DNA of 64,000 bases, taken from contig NZ_JAVKPH010000006.1 in the NCBI RefSeq assembly GCF_031432425.1, positions 124,001-188,000 on the forward strand, read 5' to 3'. Position 1 is the stretch's first letter. The number at the start of each line of letters is the position of its first letter. The stretch is from Ruixingdingia sedimenti (lineage in GTDB: Bacteria; Pseudomonadota; Alphaproteobacteria; Rhodobacterales; Rhodobacteraceae). The position numbers and the translations under genes are program-made. Below the pieces are notes generated by a model. It searched no databases and was not told the origin of the DNA. It saw only the letters and a list, made by a program, of their open reading frames with translations. Below are positions 24,333 through 33,760 of the stretch, in pieces.

Positions 24333-25889
24333 TCAGAACAGATCGCCCTGCGCCGGGGGCGGGCCGCCCTTCGGCTTGCGCGCCGCCGGGCGGGCGGGGG
24401 GGCCGAGGGGCAGGCGGCCGTCGTGGAACTCGATCTCCAGCGCGCCGGCCGCCTCGGCCGCCGCGCGGCTGGTGACGACCGCGCCGTCGCCGCGCACCAC
24501 CGCATAGCCGCGCCGCAGGGTTTCGGCATAGCCGAGCGTCTGGCGCAGGCGGTCGCGCGCCTCCAGCCGTTCGCGCAGCGCGGCGAGGCGGGCGGGGGGC
24601 GCGGCGTCCAGCCGGGTGGCGAGGCCGGTCAGCGCGCCGCGCTGTTGCGCCGTGCGGTGGCCGTGGCTGGCGAGCGTCGCCGCCAGCCGGTCGGAAAGGC
24701 CCGCCAGCGCCAGCCGCTGGCGTTCCACCCGCTGGTCCGCCGCGCGGGCGAGCCGCGCCCCGGTCTCAAGGCCCCGGCGCCCGGCCTGATCCAGCGTCTG
24801 CGCCAGAAGCCGCGGCCGGATCGCCGCCGCCAGTTCCGTCAGCCGCGCGCGTTTCTTCGCCACAGGGGCCGCCAGCGCCGCCGGCAGCCGTTCGCCCCAA
24901 AGATCGAGCCGCTGGCGCGCCGGTTCGGTCAGCCGTTCGGCCCGGGGCAGGGCGCGCGCCAGATCGCCCGCCCGCTGCCGCCGCTGCGCCAGCCCCTGCA
25001 CCAGCGCCCGCAACAGCCGCGCGCCAAGCGTATCGGCCTGCGCCAGCAGGTCCATCCGCACCGGCACCGCCATTTCCGCCGCCGCCGTGGGCGTCGGCGC
25101 GCGGCGGTCGGCGGCATGGTCGATCAGCGTCGTGTCGGTTTCATGCCCCACGGCGGAAATCAGCGGGATGCGGCTTTCGGCGGCGGCGCGCACCACCGCT
25201 TCCTCGTTGAAGCCCCACAGATCCTCGATCGACCCGCCGCCGCGCGCCACGATCAGCACATCGGGCCGCGGCACCGGCCCGCCGGGCGCAATGGCGTTGA
25301 AGCCGCGGATGGCGGCCGCGACCTCTGCCGCGCATTTCTCGCCCTGCACCGCCACCGGCCAGATCAGCACATGGCGGGGAAAGCGGTCCGCCAGCCGGTG
25401 CAGGATGTCGCGGATGACGGCGCCCGAGGGCGAGGTGACGACCCCGATCACCTGCGGCAGGAACGGGATCGGCTTCTTGCGCGCCGGATCGAACAGCCCT
25501 TCGGCGGCCAGCGCGGCGCGGCGCTTTTCCAGCATCGCCATCAGCGCGCCGAGCCCCGCGGGCGCAAGATCGTCCACGATCAGCTGGTATTTCGACTGGC
25601 CCGGGAAGGTGGTCATGCGGCCGGTCGCGATCACCTCCATCCCTTCCTCGGGGCGGATCTGCAACCGCGCGGCCTGCCCCTTCCAGGTGATCGCGGCGAT
25701 GACGGCGCCGGAATCCTTGAGGTCGAAGTAAAGATGCCCCGACGCCGGGCGGCTGACGCGCCCCACCTCGCCGCGCACGCGGATGCGGCCGAATTCGCCC
25801 TCGATCACCCGTTTCACCGCGCCGGACAGTTCCGACACGGTATATTCGGGGGCATTGCCCGGGCGGGGGTCTTCGAACAGGTCGGACAT
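24333..25889 (-). CDS. xseA: Exodeoxyribonuclease VII large subunit
   Basis: Catalytic subunit of exonuclease VII, degrading single-stranded DNA. The 518-aa protein has an N-terminal OB-fold (YTVSELSGAVKRVIEG, ASGHLYFDLKD), the central catalytic domain with VVTSPSGAVIRDI, VARGGGSIEDLWGFNEE and SAVGHETDTTLIDHAADRR-type motifs, then a long coiled coil and a C-terminal GYAVVRGDG segment. Longer coiled-coil than E. coli. No xseB adjacent. Divergent from purD by 70 bp. Confidence 0.96.
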   Translation of the reverse strand: MSDLFEDPRPGNAPEYTVSELSGAVKRVIEGEFGRIRVRGEVGRVSRPASGHLYFDLKDSGAVIAAITWKGQAARLQIRPEEGMEVIATGRMTTFPGQSKYQLIVDDLAPAGLGALMAMLEKRRAALAAEGLFDPARKKPIPFLPQVIGVVTSPSGAVIRDILHRLADRFPRHVLIWPVAVQGEKCAAEVAAAIRGFNAIAPGGPVPRPDVLIVARGGGSIEDLWGFNEEAVVRAAAESRIPLISAVGHETDTTLIDHAADRRAPTPTAAAEMAVPVRMDLLAQADTLGARLLRALVQGLAQRRQRAGDLARALPRAERLTEPARQRLDLWGERLPAALAAPVAKKRARLTELAAAIRPRLLAQTLDQAGRRGLETGARLARAADQRVERQRLALAGLSDRLAATLASHGHRTAQQRGALTGLATRLDAAPPARLAALRERLEARDRLRQTLGYAETLRRGYAVVRGDGAVVTSRAAAEAAGALEIEFHDGRLPLGPPARPAARKPKGGPPPAQGDLF

Positions 25890-25959
25890 GGACGCTCGCT
25901 TGTGATCCGGCGGGAGTGACCTTAGAACGCGGGCGAGGCGAGGCCAAGCGGGGGCGGCG

Positions 25960-27222
25960 ATGAACATCCTGATACTGGGCGGCGGCGGGCGCGAACATGC
26001 GCTGGCCTGGGCGATCCGGCAGAACCCGAAATGCGACCGGCTGATCGTCGCGCCCGGCAATGCGGGGATTGCGCTGCTGGCCGAATGCGCGGCGCTGGAT
26101 GTGCTCGATCCCGCGGCGGTGGTGGCCTTCTGCGAGGCCGAGGCGGTGGATTTCGTCGTGATCGGGCCCGAGGCGCCCCTGGCCGCGGGTGTGGCCGATG
26201 CGCTGGCGGCGGCGGGGGTGCTGGCCTTCGGGCCGTCCGCCGCGGCGGCGCGGCTGGAGGCGTCGAAAGCCTTCACCAAGGAAATCTGCGACGCCTGCGG
26301 CGCGCCGACCGCCGCCTGGGCCCGGTTCGACGCCGCCGAACCCGCGCGGGCCTATATCCGCGAAAAGGGCGCGCCGATCGTGGTCAAGGCCGATGGCCTT
26401 GCCGCGGGCAAGGGCGTGATCGTGGCGATGACCGAGGCCGAGGCGCTGGACGCGGTGGACGAGATGTTCGGGGGCGCCTTCGGGGCCGCCGGCGCCGAGG
26501 TGGTGATCGAGGAATTCATGGCCGGCGAGGAGGCGAGCTTTTTCGTCCTCTGCGACGGCACCTCGGTCCTGCCCGTGGGCACGGCGCAGGACCACAAGCG
26601 CGTGGGCGACGGTGATACCGGGCCGAACACGGGGGGCATGGGCGCCTATTCCCCCGCGCCGGTGCTGACCGATGCCATCGCCCGGCAGGCGCTGGAAGAC
26701 ATCGTCAAGCCCACCGTGGCCGAAATGGCGCGGCGCGGCACGCCCTATTGCGGTGTCCTCTATGCCGGGCTGATGATCGAGGGGGGCCGCGCGCGGCTGG
26801 TGGAATACAACGTCCGCTTCGGCGACCCGGAATGTCAGGTGCTGATGATGCGGCTCGGCGCACAGGCGCTGGACCTGCTGCTCGCCTGTGCCGAGGGGCG
26901 GTTGGCGGGCGCGGGGGTGAACTGGGCCGACGACCACGCGCTGACGGTGGTGATGGCGGCGCAGGGTTATCCGGGGGATTACGCCAGGGGCTCGGTGATC
27001 CGGGGGCTGGATGCGCTGCCGGCGGACAGCGCCAACATGGTCTTCCACGCCGGCACCGCGGCGCGCGACGGGCAGGTGGTGGCCAATGGCGGGCGGGTGC
27101 TGAACGTCACCGCGCGGGGCGCCACGCTGGCCGAGGCGCAGGCCCGCGCCTATGCGATGGTGGACCGGATCGACTGGCCCGAAGGCTTCTGCCGCCGCGA
27201 CATCGGCTGGCGCGCGCTCTGA
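25960..27222 (+). CDS. purD: Phosphoribosylamine-glycine ligase
   Basis: ATP-grasp ligase making glycinamide ribonucleotide in purine synthesis. The 420-aa protein shows MNILILGGGGREHALAWAI, IGPEAPLAAGVAD, VVKADGLAAGKGV, NTGGMGAYSPAPVLT and RFGDPECQVLM. Length and motif order are canonical. Stands alone, divergent from xseA. Confidence 0.97.
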   Translation: MNILILGGGGREHALAWAIRQNPKCDRLIVAPGNAGIALLAECAALDVLDPAAVVAFCEAEAVDFVVIGPEAPLAAGVADALAAAGVLAFGPSAAAARLEASKAFTKEICDACGAPTAAWARFDAAEPARAYIREKGAPIVVKADGLAAGKGVIVAMTEAEALDAVDEMFGGAFGAAGAEVVIEEFMAGEEASFFVLCDGTSVLPVGTAQDHKRVGDGDTGPNTGGMGAYSPAPVLTDAIARQALEDIVKPTVAEMARRGTPYCGVLYAGLMIEGGRARLVEYNVRFGDPECQVLMMRLGAQALDLLLACAEGRLAGAGVNWADDHALTVVMAAQGYPGDYARGSVIRGLDALPADSANMVFHAGTAARDGQVVANGGRVLNVTARGATLAEAQARAYAMVDRIDWPEGFCRRDIGWRAL

Positions 27223-27267
27223 TCGCCGGGCTCTTGCCCTGCCGCTGGCCCGGGGGCGAGGGCAGGG

Positions 27268-27303
27268 GCCTCCGGCGGGAGTATTTCAGGGCAAGATGAA
27301 GCC
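27268..27303 (+). repeat. Dispersed 3'-end repeat, copy 11 (subfamily B)
   Basis: GCCTCCGGCGGGAGTATTTC followed by AGGGCAAGATGAAGCC, 45 bp past the purD stop. Opposes copy 12. Confidence 0.85.
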
Positions 27304-27332
27304 ACGCGCGCCCTCACCGGGGGGCGTGACCT

Positions 27333-27368
27333 GTTCATTTTCTGTCCATAAATATCCCCGCCGGAGGC
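27333..27368 (-). repeat. Dispersed 3'-end repeat, copy 12 (subfamily A)
   Basis: Reverse-strand copy: GCCTCCGGCGGGGATATTTA then TGGACAGAAAATGAAC, 45 bp beyond the ferredoxin stop. Confidence 0.85.
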
Positions 27369-27413
27369 CGCTGCGTCCTCCATCGGGCCAGCGGCCGGGG
27401 TGGGGCGCTGCGA

Positions 27414-27737
27414 TCAGATCTGGCGTTCGGGCAGGTGCAGCACCAGCCCGTCCAGCGCCTCCGTCACCTTGATCTGGCACGTCAGGCGCGAGTGTTTCGG
27501 GTCCGGCTGCCAGGCGAAATCCAGCATGTCGGCCTCCATCGCATCCGCCGGCGGCAGGCGGTCGAGCCATTCGGGCGCGACATAGGCGTGGCAGGTGGAA
27601 CAGGCGCAGGCGCCGCCGCAATCGGCCTCGATCCCCGGCACGCCGTTGTCGCGCGCGCCCTCCATCGCGGTCATGCCGTTCGGCACCTCGATTTCATGCC
27701 GGCGTCCGTTGTGTTCGATATAGGTGATTTTCGCCAT
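27414..27737 (-). CDS. 2Fe-2S ferredoxin, adrenodoxin/FdVI type
   Basis: A 107-aa electron carrier with the cluster ligands in CGGACACSTC (three Cys) and a fourth in RLTCQIKV, the spacing of the ISC/adrenodoxin-type ferredoxins such as Rhodobacter FdVI. Likely serves iron-sulfur assembly or a monooxygenase. Divergent from a lipoprotein gene with a 172-bp shared promoter region. Confidence 0.93.
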   Translation of the reverse strand: MAKITYIEHNGRRHEIEVPNGMTAMEGARDNGVPGIEADCGGACACSTCHAYVAPEWLDRLPPADAMEADMLDFAWQPDPKHSRLTCQIKVTEALDGLVLHLPERQI

Positions 27738-27909
27738 GACTGCCTGCCCGGGTTGCCTTGTCGGTGTTGCCTTGCCGTTCCGGGCCCGGCATACGCCACC
27801 GGGGCCGGATTCGCCAGTGCCGGGCGGGCGGGGTTTCGCCGCGCCGCGGCTGCGGTTATGGTGGCGCCCGGCCCCCCGGGGCCGGATCCAGGGCAGGACC
27901 AAGGGCAGG

Positions 27910-28407
27910 ATGATCCCGCTTCGCATCATCATGGTGGGCGCGCTGGCGCTGGCGGGCTGTACGCCCGCGGTTCCGCCGCCGGGGGACGGCACGCTGGCCG
28001 CCGCGCTGGCCACCGCCGCGCCCGAGCCCGCGCCGGGCGAATGCTGGCATGCCGAGGTGCTGCCCGCCCTTTTCGAGACCGTGACGGAACAGGTGGTCGT
28101 CCCCGCCGCGAACGGCGCCCCCGCCAGCGTGCGGACCGAGACGCACCAGCGCATGGTCCGCCCCCGGCGCGAGGTCTGGTTCCGCGTGGTCTGCCCGGCG
28201 CAGGGCGCGGGCACGCCGGATTTCACCGCCACGCTGCAACGGGCGCTGAAGGCGCGCGGGGTCTATGCCGCGCCGGTGACGGGGGTGATGGACGGCGAAA
28301 CCCGCGCCGCGATCCGCCGCTGGCAGGCGGCGCGCGGGCTCGACAGCGACGAGATGTCGCTGGAAGGCGCGCGGGTTCTGGGGATCGTGCCGGGCGGGTT
28401 CAAATGA
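27910..28407 (+). CDS. Peptidoglycan-binding lipoprotein
   Basis: A 165-aa protein with a lipobox (ALALAGC, Cys17) and a C-terminal peptidoglycan-binding type 1 domain (about 105-160: FTATLQRALKARGVY, GVMDGETRAAIRRWQ). Probably anchored in the outer membrane and contacting the wall. The middle section contains a second cysteine pair (GECWHAEV, RVVCPAQ). Ends in a strong hairpin terminator. Confidence 0.82.
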   Translation: MIPLRIIMVGALALAGCTPAVPPPGDGTLAAALATAAPEPAPGECWHAEVLPALFETVTEQVVVPAANGAPASVRTETHQRMVRPRREVWFRVVCPAQGAGTPDFTATLQRALKARGVYAAPVTGVMDGETRAAIRRWQAARGLDSDEMSLEGARVLGIVPGGFK

Positions 28408-28409
28408 AA

Positions 28410-28431
28410 GGGGCGCCCGGCGGGGCGCCCC
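28410..28431. terminator. Bidirectional hairpin terminator
   Basis: GGGGCGCC and GGCGCCCC form an 8-bp perfect stem starting 3 bp after the lipoprotein stop, followed by TTCG; it lies between two convergent 3' ends (the degP stop is 28 bp away). Confidence 0.75.
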
Positions 28432-28458
28432 TTCGCATCGCTCAGGCCCGGAGGGCGG

Positions 28459-29934
28459 TCATTCCACCGACAGCGCCATGAACCGCGGGTCGCCCCCGCG
28501 CCGCACCAGAAGCAGCAGCGACTTGCGCCCCTCTTCCTTCGCCTCGTCGATGCGGGCCTTGAGGTCGGCGGGCGTCGCCACCTTCTGCTGCGCCACCTCG
28601 GTGATCACGTCGCCCGGGCGCAGGCCCTTGGCATAGGCCTCGGCGCTTTCGTCGACCCCGGTCACCAGCAGCCCTTCGGTGCCCGCGGCAAGGCCGAGCT
28701 GTTCCAGATCCTCTGCCGCCAGCCGGCGCACCGTCAGCCCCAGAAGCGACTGTTCGGAAGGTGCTGCATCCGGCGCGGCGCCGGGGGCGGTGTCGGATTC
28801 GCCCTCTGCCGTCTCGCGCCGGCCGAGGGTCACGGTCAGGGTGGTGGTCTTGCCCTCGCGCAGGACCACGACGCGCACGCCCTTGCCCACCTCTGCATCC
28901 GCGACGCGGCGCACCAGTTCGCGCGTGTCGGCCACATCGGCGCCGTCGAAGCTGATGATCACATCGCCCGCCTGCATGCCCGCCTCGGCGGCGGGGCCCG
29001 TAGGCACGTCGGTGACCAGCGCGCCCTTGGCGGCGGGCAGGCCCATCGCCTCGGCCACGTCCGGGGTCACGTCCTGGATACGCACGCCAAGCCAGCCGCG
29101 CCGCGTTTCGCCGAAGTCGCGCAGCTGCGCGACCACCTTGGACACCACGTTCGAGGCCATCGCGAAACCGATCCCGATGGAGCCGCCGTTGGGCGACAGG
29201 ATCGCGGTGTTCACGCCCACGACCTGCCCGTCCATGTTGAACAAGGGGCCGCCGGAATTGCCGCGGTTGATCGCCGCGTCGGTTTGCAGATAGTCGTCAT
29301 AGGTGCCCGAAAGCGTCCGCCCCCGCGCCGACACGATCCCGGCAGAGACCGAGAACCCCTGGCCGAGCGGGTTGCCCATCGCCATCACCCAGTCGCCCAC
29401 GCGCGCGGCGTTGCTGTCGCCGAAGGGCACATGCGCCAGCGGGGTTTCGCTTTCGACCTTCAGCAGCGCGATATCGGTCTTGGGATCGGTGCCGACCACC
29501 TTGGCCTTGAGCCGGTTGCCGCCGAAGAATTCCACCTCGATCTCGTCGGCGCCCTCGATGACGTGGTTGTTGGTGACGATGAACCCGTCCTCGGAAATCA
29601 CGAACCCCGAGCCGAGCGCCTGCCCGCGGCGCGGGGCCGGTTCGCCCCGGTTGTTGCGGTCGAGGAAGTCGCGGAACAGGTCCTCGAAGGGCGATCCCTC
29701 GGGCACCAGCGGGCTTTCGTCGGTGCGCGCGGGGATGGTGGTGGAGGTCGTGATGTTCACCACCGCCGGGCTTACCTTGTCGGCGAGGTCGGCGAAACTG
29801 TCGGGCCGCGCGGCGGCGGCCACCGCCTGCGTCAGCACCAGCGCCAGCGCAAGCAGCAGGCCCCAGAACCAGCGCGCGGCCTCTGCCGTGCCGGGGCCGG
29901 CGCGGCCGGTCAGGGTGAGTGCCCTTGACTGCAT
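28459..29934 (-). CDS. degP: Do-family periplasmic serine endoprotease (DegP/HtrA)
   Basis: Periplasmic quality-control protease. The 491-aa protein has an N-terminal signal segment (about 22-42), an intact catalytic triad (His in TNNHVIEGAD, Asp in DPKTDIALLKV, Ser in NRGNSGGPLF) and two PDZ domains (about 285-375 and 400-488, RGWLGVRIQDV and LLGLTVRRLAAE). GGAGGGATTTCC precedes the ATG. It follows hflK-hflC-DUF2065 on the same strand, a conserved alphaproteobacterial membrane-protein quality-control cluster, though a 160-bp gap suggests its own promoter. Confidence 0.95.
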   Translation of the reverse strand: MQSRALTLTGRAGPGTAEAARWFWGLLLALALVLTQAVAAAARPDSFADLADKVSPAVVNITTSTTIPARTDESPLVPEGSPFEDLFRDFLDRNNRGEPAPRRGQALGSGFVISEDGFIVTNNHVIEGADEIEVEFFGGNRLKAKVVGTDPKTDIALLKVESETPLAHVPFGDSNAARVGDWVMAMGNPLGQGFSVSAGIVSARGRTLSGTYDDYLQTDAAINRGNSGGPLFNMDGQVVGVNTAILSPNGGSIGIGFAMASNVVSKVVAQLRDFGETRRGWLGVRIQDVTPDVAEAMGLPAAKGALVTDVPTGPAAEAGMQAGDVIISFDGADVADTRELVRRVADAEVGKGVRVVVLREGKTTTLTVTLGRRETAEGESDTAPGAAPDAAPSEQSLLGLTVRRLAAEDLEQLGLAAGTEGLLVTGVDESAEAYAKGLRPGDVITEVAQQKVATPADLKARIDEAKEEGRKSLLLLVRRGGDPRFMALSVE

Positions 29935-30094
29935 GGAAATCCCTCCATCGGTAGGTCGGCCCGCAAGCGGCAGGCCCGGATGATGCCCAGACAATGGGCA
30001 AGGCGGCGGCACAATGCAAACGGCGCAACGAAGTCTCAAAGGGATGTGATGCGCGCGGATGAGTTCGTGTGCGGGGCCCGGGGGTGCGGGCGGG

Positions 30095-30286
30095 TCAGAC
30101 CGCGCCGCGGGCCAGCCAGACCAGCACCACGCCCGCGGCCAGCATCGCAAGGCCGATGGCGCGGCGGCGGTCGCGCGGCATGCGCGCGATCACCGCCACC
30201 ACATCTTCCAGCCGCGAGGGCGCCAACGCGAAGGCCAGCCCCTCGATCACCAGCACCAGCCCGATCGCCAGCGCCAGCAGGCTCAT
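30095..30286 (-). CDS. DUF2065 small membrane protein
   Basis: A 63-aa protein with two membrane helices around the signature EGLAFALAPSRLEDV, matching DUF2065 (YjeT-like). Function unknown, but it consistently accompanies hflC. ATG at 30286 overlaps the hflC stop (ATGA). Confidence 0.88.
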   Translation of the reverse strand: MSLLALAIGLVLVIEGLAFALAPSRLEDVVAVIARMPRDRRRAIGLAMLAAGVVLVWLARGAV

Positions 30287-31155
30287 TCCCCGCTGCCGTC
30301 GCTGCGCAGGTAGTCGAAGAAGGTGCTGTCGGGTTGCAGCACGATCGACGAATTCTCGCCCTTGAGTGCGCGCTGATACGAGGTCAGCGAGCGGGTGAAG
30401 GCGAAGAATTCCGGGTCGCGGCCGAAGGCTTCGGCATAGATCCGGTTGCGTTCGGCATCGGCCTCGCCGCGGATCACCTCTGCCTGCCGGCGGGCGTCCG
30501 AGGTCAGTTCCACCACCGTCCGGTCGGCCGCCGCGCGCACGCGCTGCGCGGCCTCGCCGCCGCGGGCGATTTCGTCCGCCGCCTCGCGTTCGCGTTCGGC
30601 GCGCATGCGGGCGAAGGTCGCGGCAAGGTTCTGGTCGGGCAGGTCGGTGCGGGTCAGCCGCACGTCGATGACCTCGACGCCGAGCGCCGCCGCCTCGCGC
30701 CGGGCGATGTCGCGGATGCGGTTCATCAGCCCCGTCCGGTCCTCGGACAGCACCGCGTTCGAGGGCACGCCGCCGAGGATCTCGCGGATGGCGGCGTTCA
30801 GGATGCGTTCCAGCCGGATCTGCGCGGCACTGATGCCCTGTGCGCCCACGGCCTCGCGGAACTCCACCAGATTGGCGATGCGCCAGCGCGCGAAGGCATC
30901 GACGACAAGCCGGCGGTCGTCGAGCGGCGTGATCTCGGCCGGCTGGGTGAAGAGCCCCAAGATCCGGCCGTCATAGGTGACGACTTCCTGGATGAGCGGG
31001 ATCTTGAAGCCGAGCCCCGGTTCTTCCTTGACCTGTTTCACCTGGCCGAATTGCAGCACCAGCGCCTTTTCGCGTTCGTCCACGATGAAGATCGACGACA
31101 GCACACCGGCGATGACGATGGCGAGGACGGGCAGGATGATCGCACTGCGTTTCAT
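30283..31155 (-). CDS. hflC: Protease modulator HflC
   Basis: SPFH/band-7 protein that forms with HflK a periplasm-facing cage around the FtsH protease. The 290-aa protein has a signal anchor (1-25), the band-7 domain (VDEREKALVLQFGQV, PGLGFKIP) and the coiled-coil tail. Start overlaps the hflK stop by one base. Confidence 0.95.
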   Translation of the reverse strand: MKRSAIILPVLAIVIAGVLSSIFIVDEREKALVLQFGQVKQVKEEPGLGFKIPLIQEVVTYDGRILGLFTQPAEITPLDDRRLVVDAFARWRIANLVEFREAVGAQGISAAQIRLERILNAAIREILGGVPSNAVLSEDRTGLMNRIRDIARREAAALGVEVIDVRLTRTDLPDQNLAATFARMRAEREREAADEIARGGEAAQRVRAAADRTVVELTSDARRQAEVIRGEADAERNRIYAEAFGRDPEFFAFTRSLTSYQRALKGENSSIVLQPDSTFFDYLRSDGSGE

Positions 31156-32336
31156 CAGTTGGTCCCCCTGCTGGTCTGGCCGCCCGTCTGGCTCCCGGTC
31201 TGGCCGCGCGTCAATTCGTTCAGCGGCAGATAGGGCACCACGCCCGAACCGCCCGCCTGGCCCGAAACGCCGTCGAGGATGACCTTGTTCATGCCGCCCA
31301 GAACATCCTCCATCGTTTCCAGATACATCCGCCGCCGGGTGACGTCGGGGGCCTTCACATATTCCTCATAGACGGCAAGGAAGCGGCTCGCCTCGCCCTG
31401 GGCCGCGTTCACGACCTCTGCCCGGTAGGCTTCGGACTGTTCCAGCAGCCGCGCGGCCTCGCCGCGGGCGCCGGCGGTGACGCGGTTGGCATAGGCGTCG
31501 GCCTCTTTTTCCAGCCGGTCGCGTTCCTGCTGCGCCGCCTGCACCTCGCGGAAGCTGTCGATGACCTCGCGCGGCGGGTCGGCGCGGTCGAGGTTGATAC
31601 GGACCACGTTGATCCCCGACTGATAGCTGTCGAGCGTGGACTGGATCGCCGTGCGCAGGTCGGCCGCGATGACGCCGCGGTCGCGGTTCAGCACGGGGGC
31701 CAGTTCGGAGCGCGCGATGATGTCGCGCATCGCCGATTCCGCCACCGCGCGGATCGTGTCGACCGGATCGGCAAGGTTGAACAGGAATTTGTCGGGGTCG
31801 GCGATGTTCCAGACCACCTGGAATTCTATATCCACGATGTTCTGGTCGCGCGTCAGCATCAGCCCGGTGTCCTGCGGGCCGTTGCGGCCGGTGCCGATGT
31901 CGGTGTTCCGTTCGCCCGTCACCTGCACGATTTCGGCAGTGACCAGCGGCCAGGGGGCGAAGTTCAGGCCCGGGTTGCCGATGCCGGAAAACTCGCCCAG
32001 GAACAGTTCGACCGAACGTTCCTCGGGCTTGACGGTGTAGAAGGACATGAAGCCCCACAGCACCGCCACCGCCAGCGCGCCCAGCACCAGCCCCTGGCGG
32101 GTGAAGATGGGCGAGGGCCCGCCCCCGCCGTTGCCCGTGCCGCGCCCGCCGCCGTTGCCGCGCCCGCCCATCAGCACGCGCAGCTGTTCCTGGCCCTTCT
32201 TCATCAACTCGTCGATCTCGGGGATCTGTGGCCCTTCCGGGCGGCGCCCGCCGCCCCCCGGTCCGCGATTGCCGCCGCGGTCGTCGTTGCCGCCGCCGCC
32301 CGAACCTCCACCCCAGGGTCCGCCTGTTCCCGCCAT
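31155..32336 (-). CDS. hflK: Protease modulator HflK
   Basis: Partner of HflC in the FtsH regulatory complex. The 393-aa protein has a Gly/Asn/Arg-rich cytoplasmic N-terminus (1-80, GGGSGGGGNDDRGG), a transmembrane helix (about 84-102), the band-7 domain (VKPEERSVELFLGEF, PGLNFAPWP) and an Ala/Glu coiled coil. First gene of hflK-hflC-DUF2065, 61 bp after gor. Confidence 0.95.
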   Translation of the reverse strand: MAGTGGPWGGGSGGGGNDDRGGNRGPGGGGRRPEGPQIPEIDELMKKGQEQLRVLMGGRGNGGGRGTGNGGGGPSPIFTRQGLVLGALAVAVLWGFMSFYTVKPEERSVELFLGEFSGIGNPGLNFAPWPLVTAEIVQVTGERNTDIGTGRNGPQDTGLMLTRDQNIVDIEFQVVWNIADPDKFLFNLADPVDTIRAVAESAMRDIIARSELAPVLNRDRGVIAADLRTAIQSTLDSYQSGINVVRINLDRADPPREVIDSFREVQAAQQERDRLEKEADAYANRVTAGARGEAARLLEQSEAYRAEVVNAAQGEASRFLAVYEEYVKAPDVTRRRMYLETMEDVLGGMNKVILDGVSGQAGGSGVVPYLPLNELTRGQTGSQTGGQTSRGTN

Positions 32337-32373
32337 TAACCTATCCCTTGTCGTTTTCCTTGTCGCTAACTGG

Positions 32374-32393
32374 TGATTTCCGGGCGGAAATCA
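32374..32393 (-). terminator. Inverted repeat after gor
   Basis: TGATTTCC and GGAAATCA form an 8-bp palindromic stem with a 4-nt loop, 4 bp past the gor stop and 38 bp upstream of hflK. No T-run follows. It may terminate gor partly or act at the hflK promoter. Confidence 0.45.
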
Positions 32394-32397
32394 AGCA

Positions 32398-33756
32398 TTA
32401 CCAGCCACGCACGGGGGTTTTCATTGTCACCAGTTCTTCCGCGATGGTGGGATGCACCGCCACGGTTCGGTCGAAATCCTCTTTGGTGGCGCCCATGCGG
32501 ATCGCCACCGCCGCCAGCTGGATCATCTCGCCCGCGCCCGGGCCGACGATATGGCAGCCGAGCACCCGGCGCGAGTCCTTCGCGACGATCAGTTTCATCA
32601 GCACCCTGTCCTGCCGCCCGGCGAACAGCGTCTGCATCGGGCGGAAGGTGGCGGTATAGACCTCGGCGGGCCCATGGTCGCGCGCGGCTTCCTCGGTCAT
32701 CCCGATGGTGCCGAGTTCGGGTTGCGTGAACACCGCCGAGGGCACGATGTCGTGATCCGCCTGCGTGGGCCTGCCCTTGAACACCGTTTCGGAAAACGCC
32801 TGCCCCTCGCGGATCGCCACGGGGGTCAGGTTGATGCGGTCGGTCACGTCGCCCACGGCATAGATCGAGGGCACGGCGGTCTGGCTGTAGCCGTCCACGA
32901 CGATCTCGCCTTTCGCGCCGATCTCGACCCCCAGCCGTTCCAGCCCGAGGCCCGCCGAATTCGGCCGTCGCCCGGTGGCGTAGAGAACGAGGCCGTACAC
33001 GTCCGCCGTGCCGTCCGTCGCCACGGCGCGGATGCCCTGCGGGGTCTTTTCCAGCCGTTCCACATCGGTGTTGCAGCGGATCGCCACGCCGTTCGCGCGC
33101 ATGGCGTCGGCGACATGGCGGCGCGCCTCGTCGTCGAAGCCGCGCAGGATTTCTTCGCCCCGGTAGTATTGCGTGGTCTGAACCCCCAGTCCGTTGAGGA
33201 TGCAGGCGAATTCCGACGCGATGAAGCCCCCGCCGACGATCAGCGCACGGTCGGGCAGGGCGGGCAGCGAGAAGATCTCGTTCGAGGTGACGGCCAGATC
33301 CGCCCCCGGGATGTCGGGCACGAAGGGCCGCCCGCCGGTGGCGATCAGGATATGTTTGGCGGTCAGGGCCGTGCCGTCCGCCAGCCGCACGGTATGCGCA
33401 TCCTCCACCACCGCGCGGCTGTCGTGGGTGGTGACGCCCGCGTTTTTCAGCGTGCCCCGATAGGCGTTTTCCAGCCGCGTCAGTTCCGCCGCCAGCGCGG
33501 TGCGGAAATGGCCCCAGTCGAACCCGCCCGCCTGCGCCTGCCAGCCATAGGCGCGCGCATCCGCGATCTGGCCGGGATAGGCCGATGCATAGACCATCAG
33601 CTTTTTCGGCACGCAGCCGCGGATCACGCAGGTGCCGCCCATGCGGTATTCCTCGGCCAGGCCCACGCGCGCGCCGCCCTCTGCGGCCGCGATGCGCGCC
33701 GCGCGCACCCCGCCCGATCCGCCGCCGATGACGAAAAGGTCATAGTCGAACGTCAT
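32398..33756 (-). CDS. gor: Glutathione-disulfide reductase
   Basis: NADPH-dependent reduction of GSSG. The 452-aa protein has the FAD fingerprint FVIGGGSGGVRAARIAA, the redox disulfide GGTCVIRGCVPKK, the NADPH-binding ALIVGGGFIASEFACIL and the C-terminal VHPTIAEE with the catalytic His. Four base pairs downstream of rpiA on the same strand, so the two probably form an operon joining NADPH supply and use. Confidence 0.95.
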   Translation of the reverse strand: MTFDYDLFVIGGGSGGVRAARIAAAEGGARVGLAEEYRMGGTCVIRGCVPKKLMVYASAYPGQIADARAYGWQAQAGGFDWGHFRTALAAELTRLENAYRGTLKNAGVTTHDSRAVVEDAHTVRLADGTALTAKHILIATGGRPFVPDIPGADLAVTSNEIFSLPALPDRALIVGGGFIASEFACILNGLGVQTTQYYRGEEILRGFDDEARRHVADAMRANGVAIRCNTDVERLEKTPQGIRAVATDGTADVYGLVLYATGRRPNSAGLGLERLGVEIGAKGEIVVDGYSQTAVPSIYAVGDVTDRINLTPVAIREGQAFSETVFKGRPTQADHDIVPSAVFTQPELGTIGMTEEAARDHGPAEVYTATFRPMQTLFAGRQDRVLMKLIVAKDSRRVLGCHIVGPGAGEMIQLAAVAIRMGATKEDFDRTVAVHPTIAEELVTMKTPVRGW

Positions 33757-33760
33757 CCGC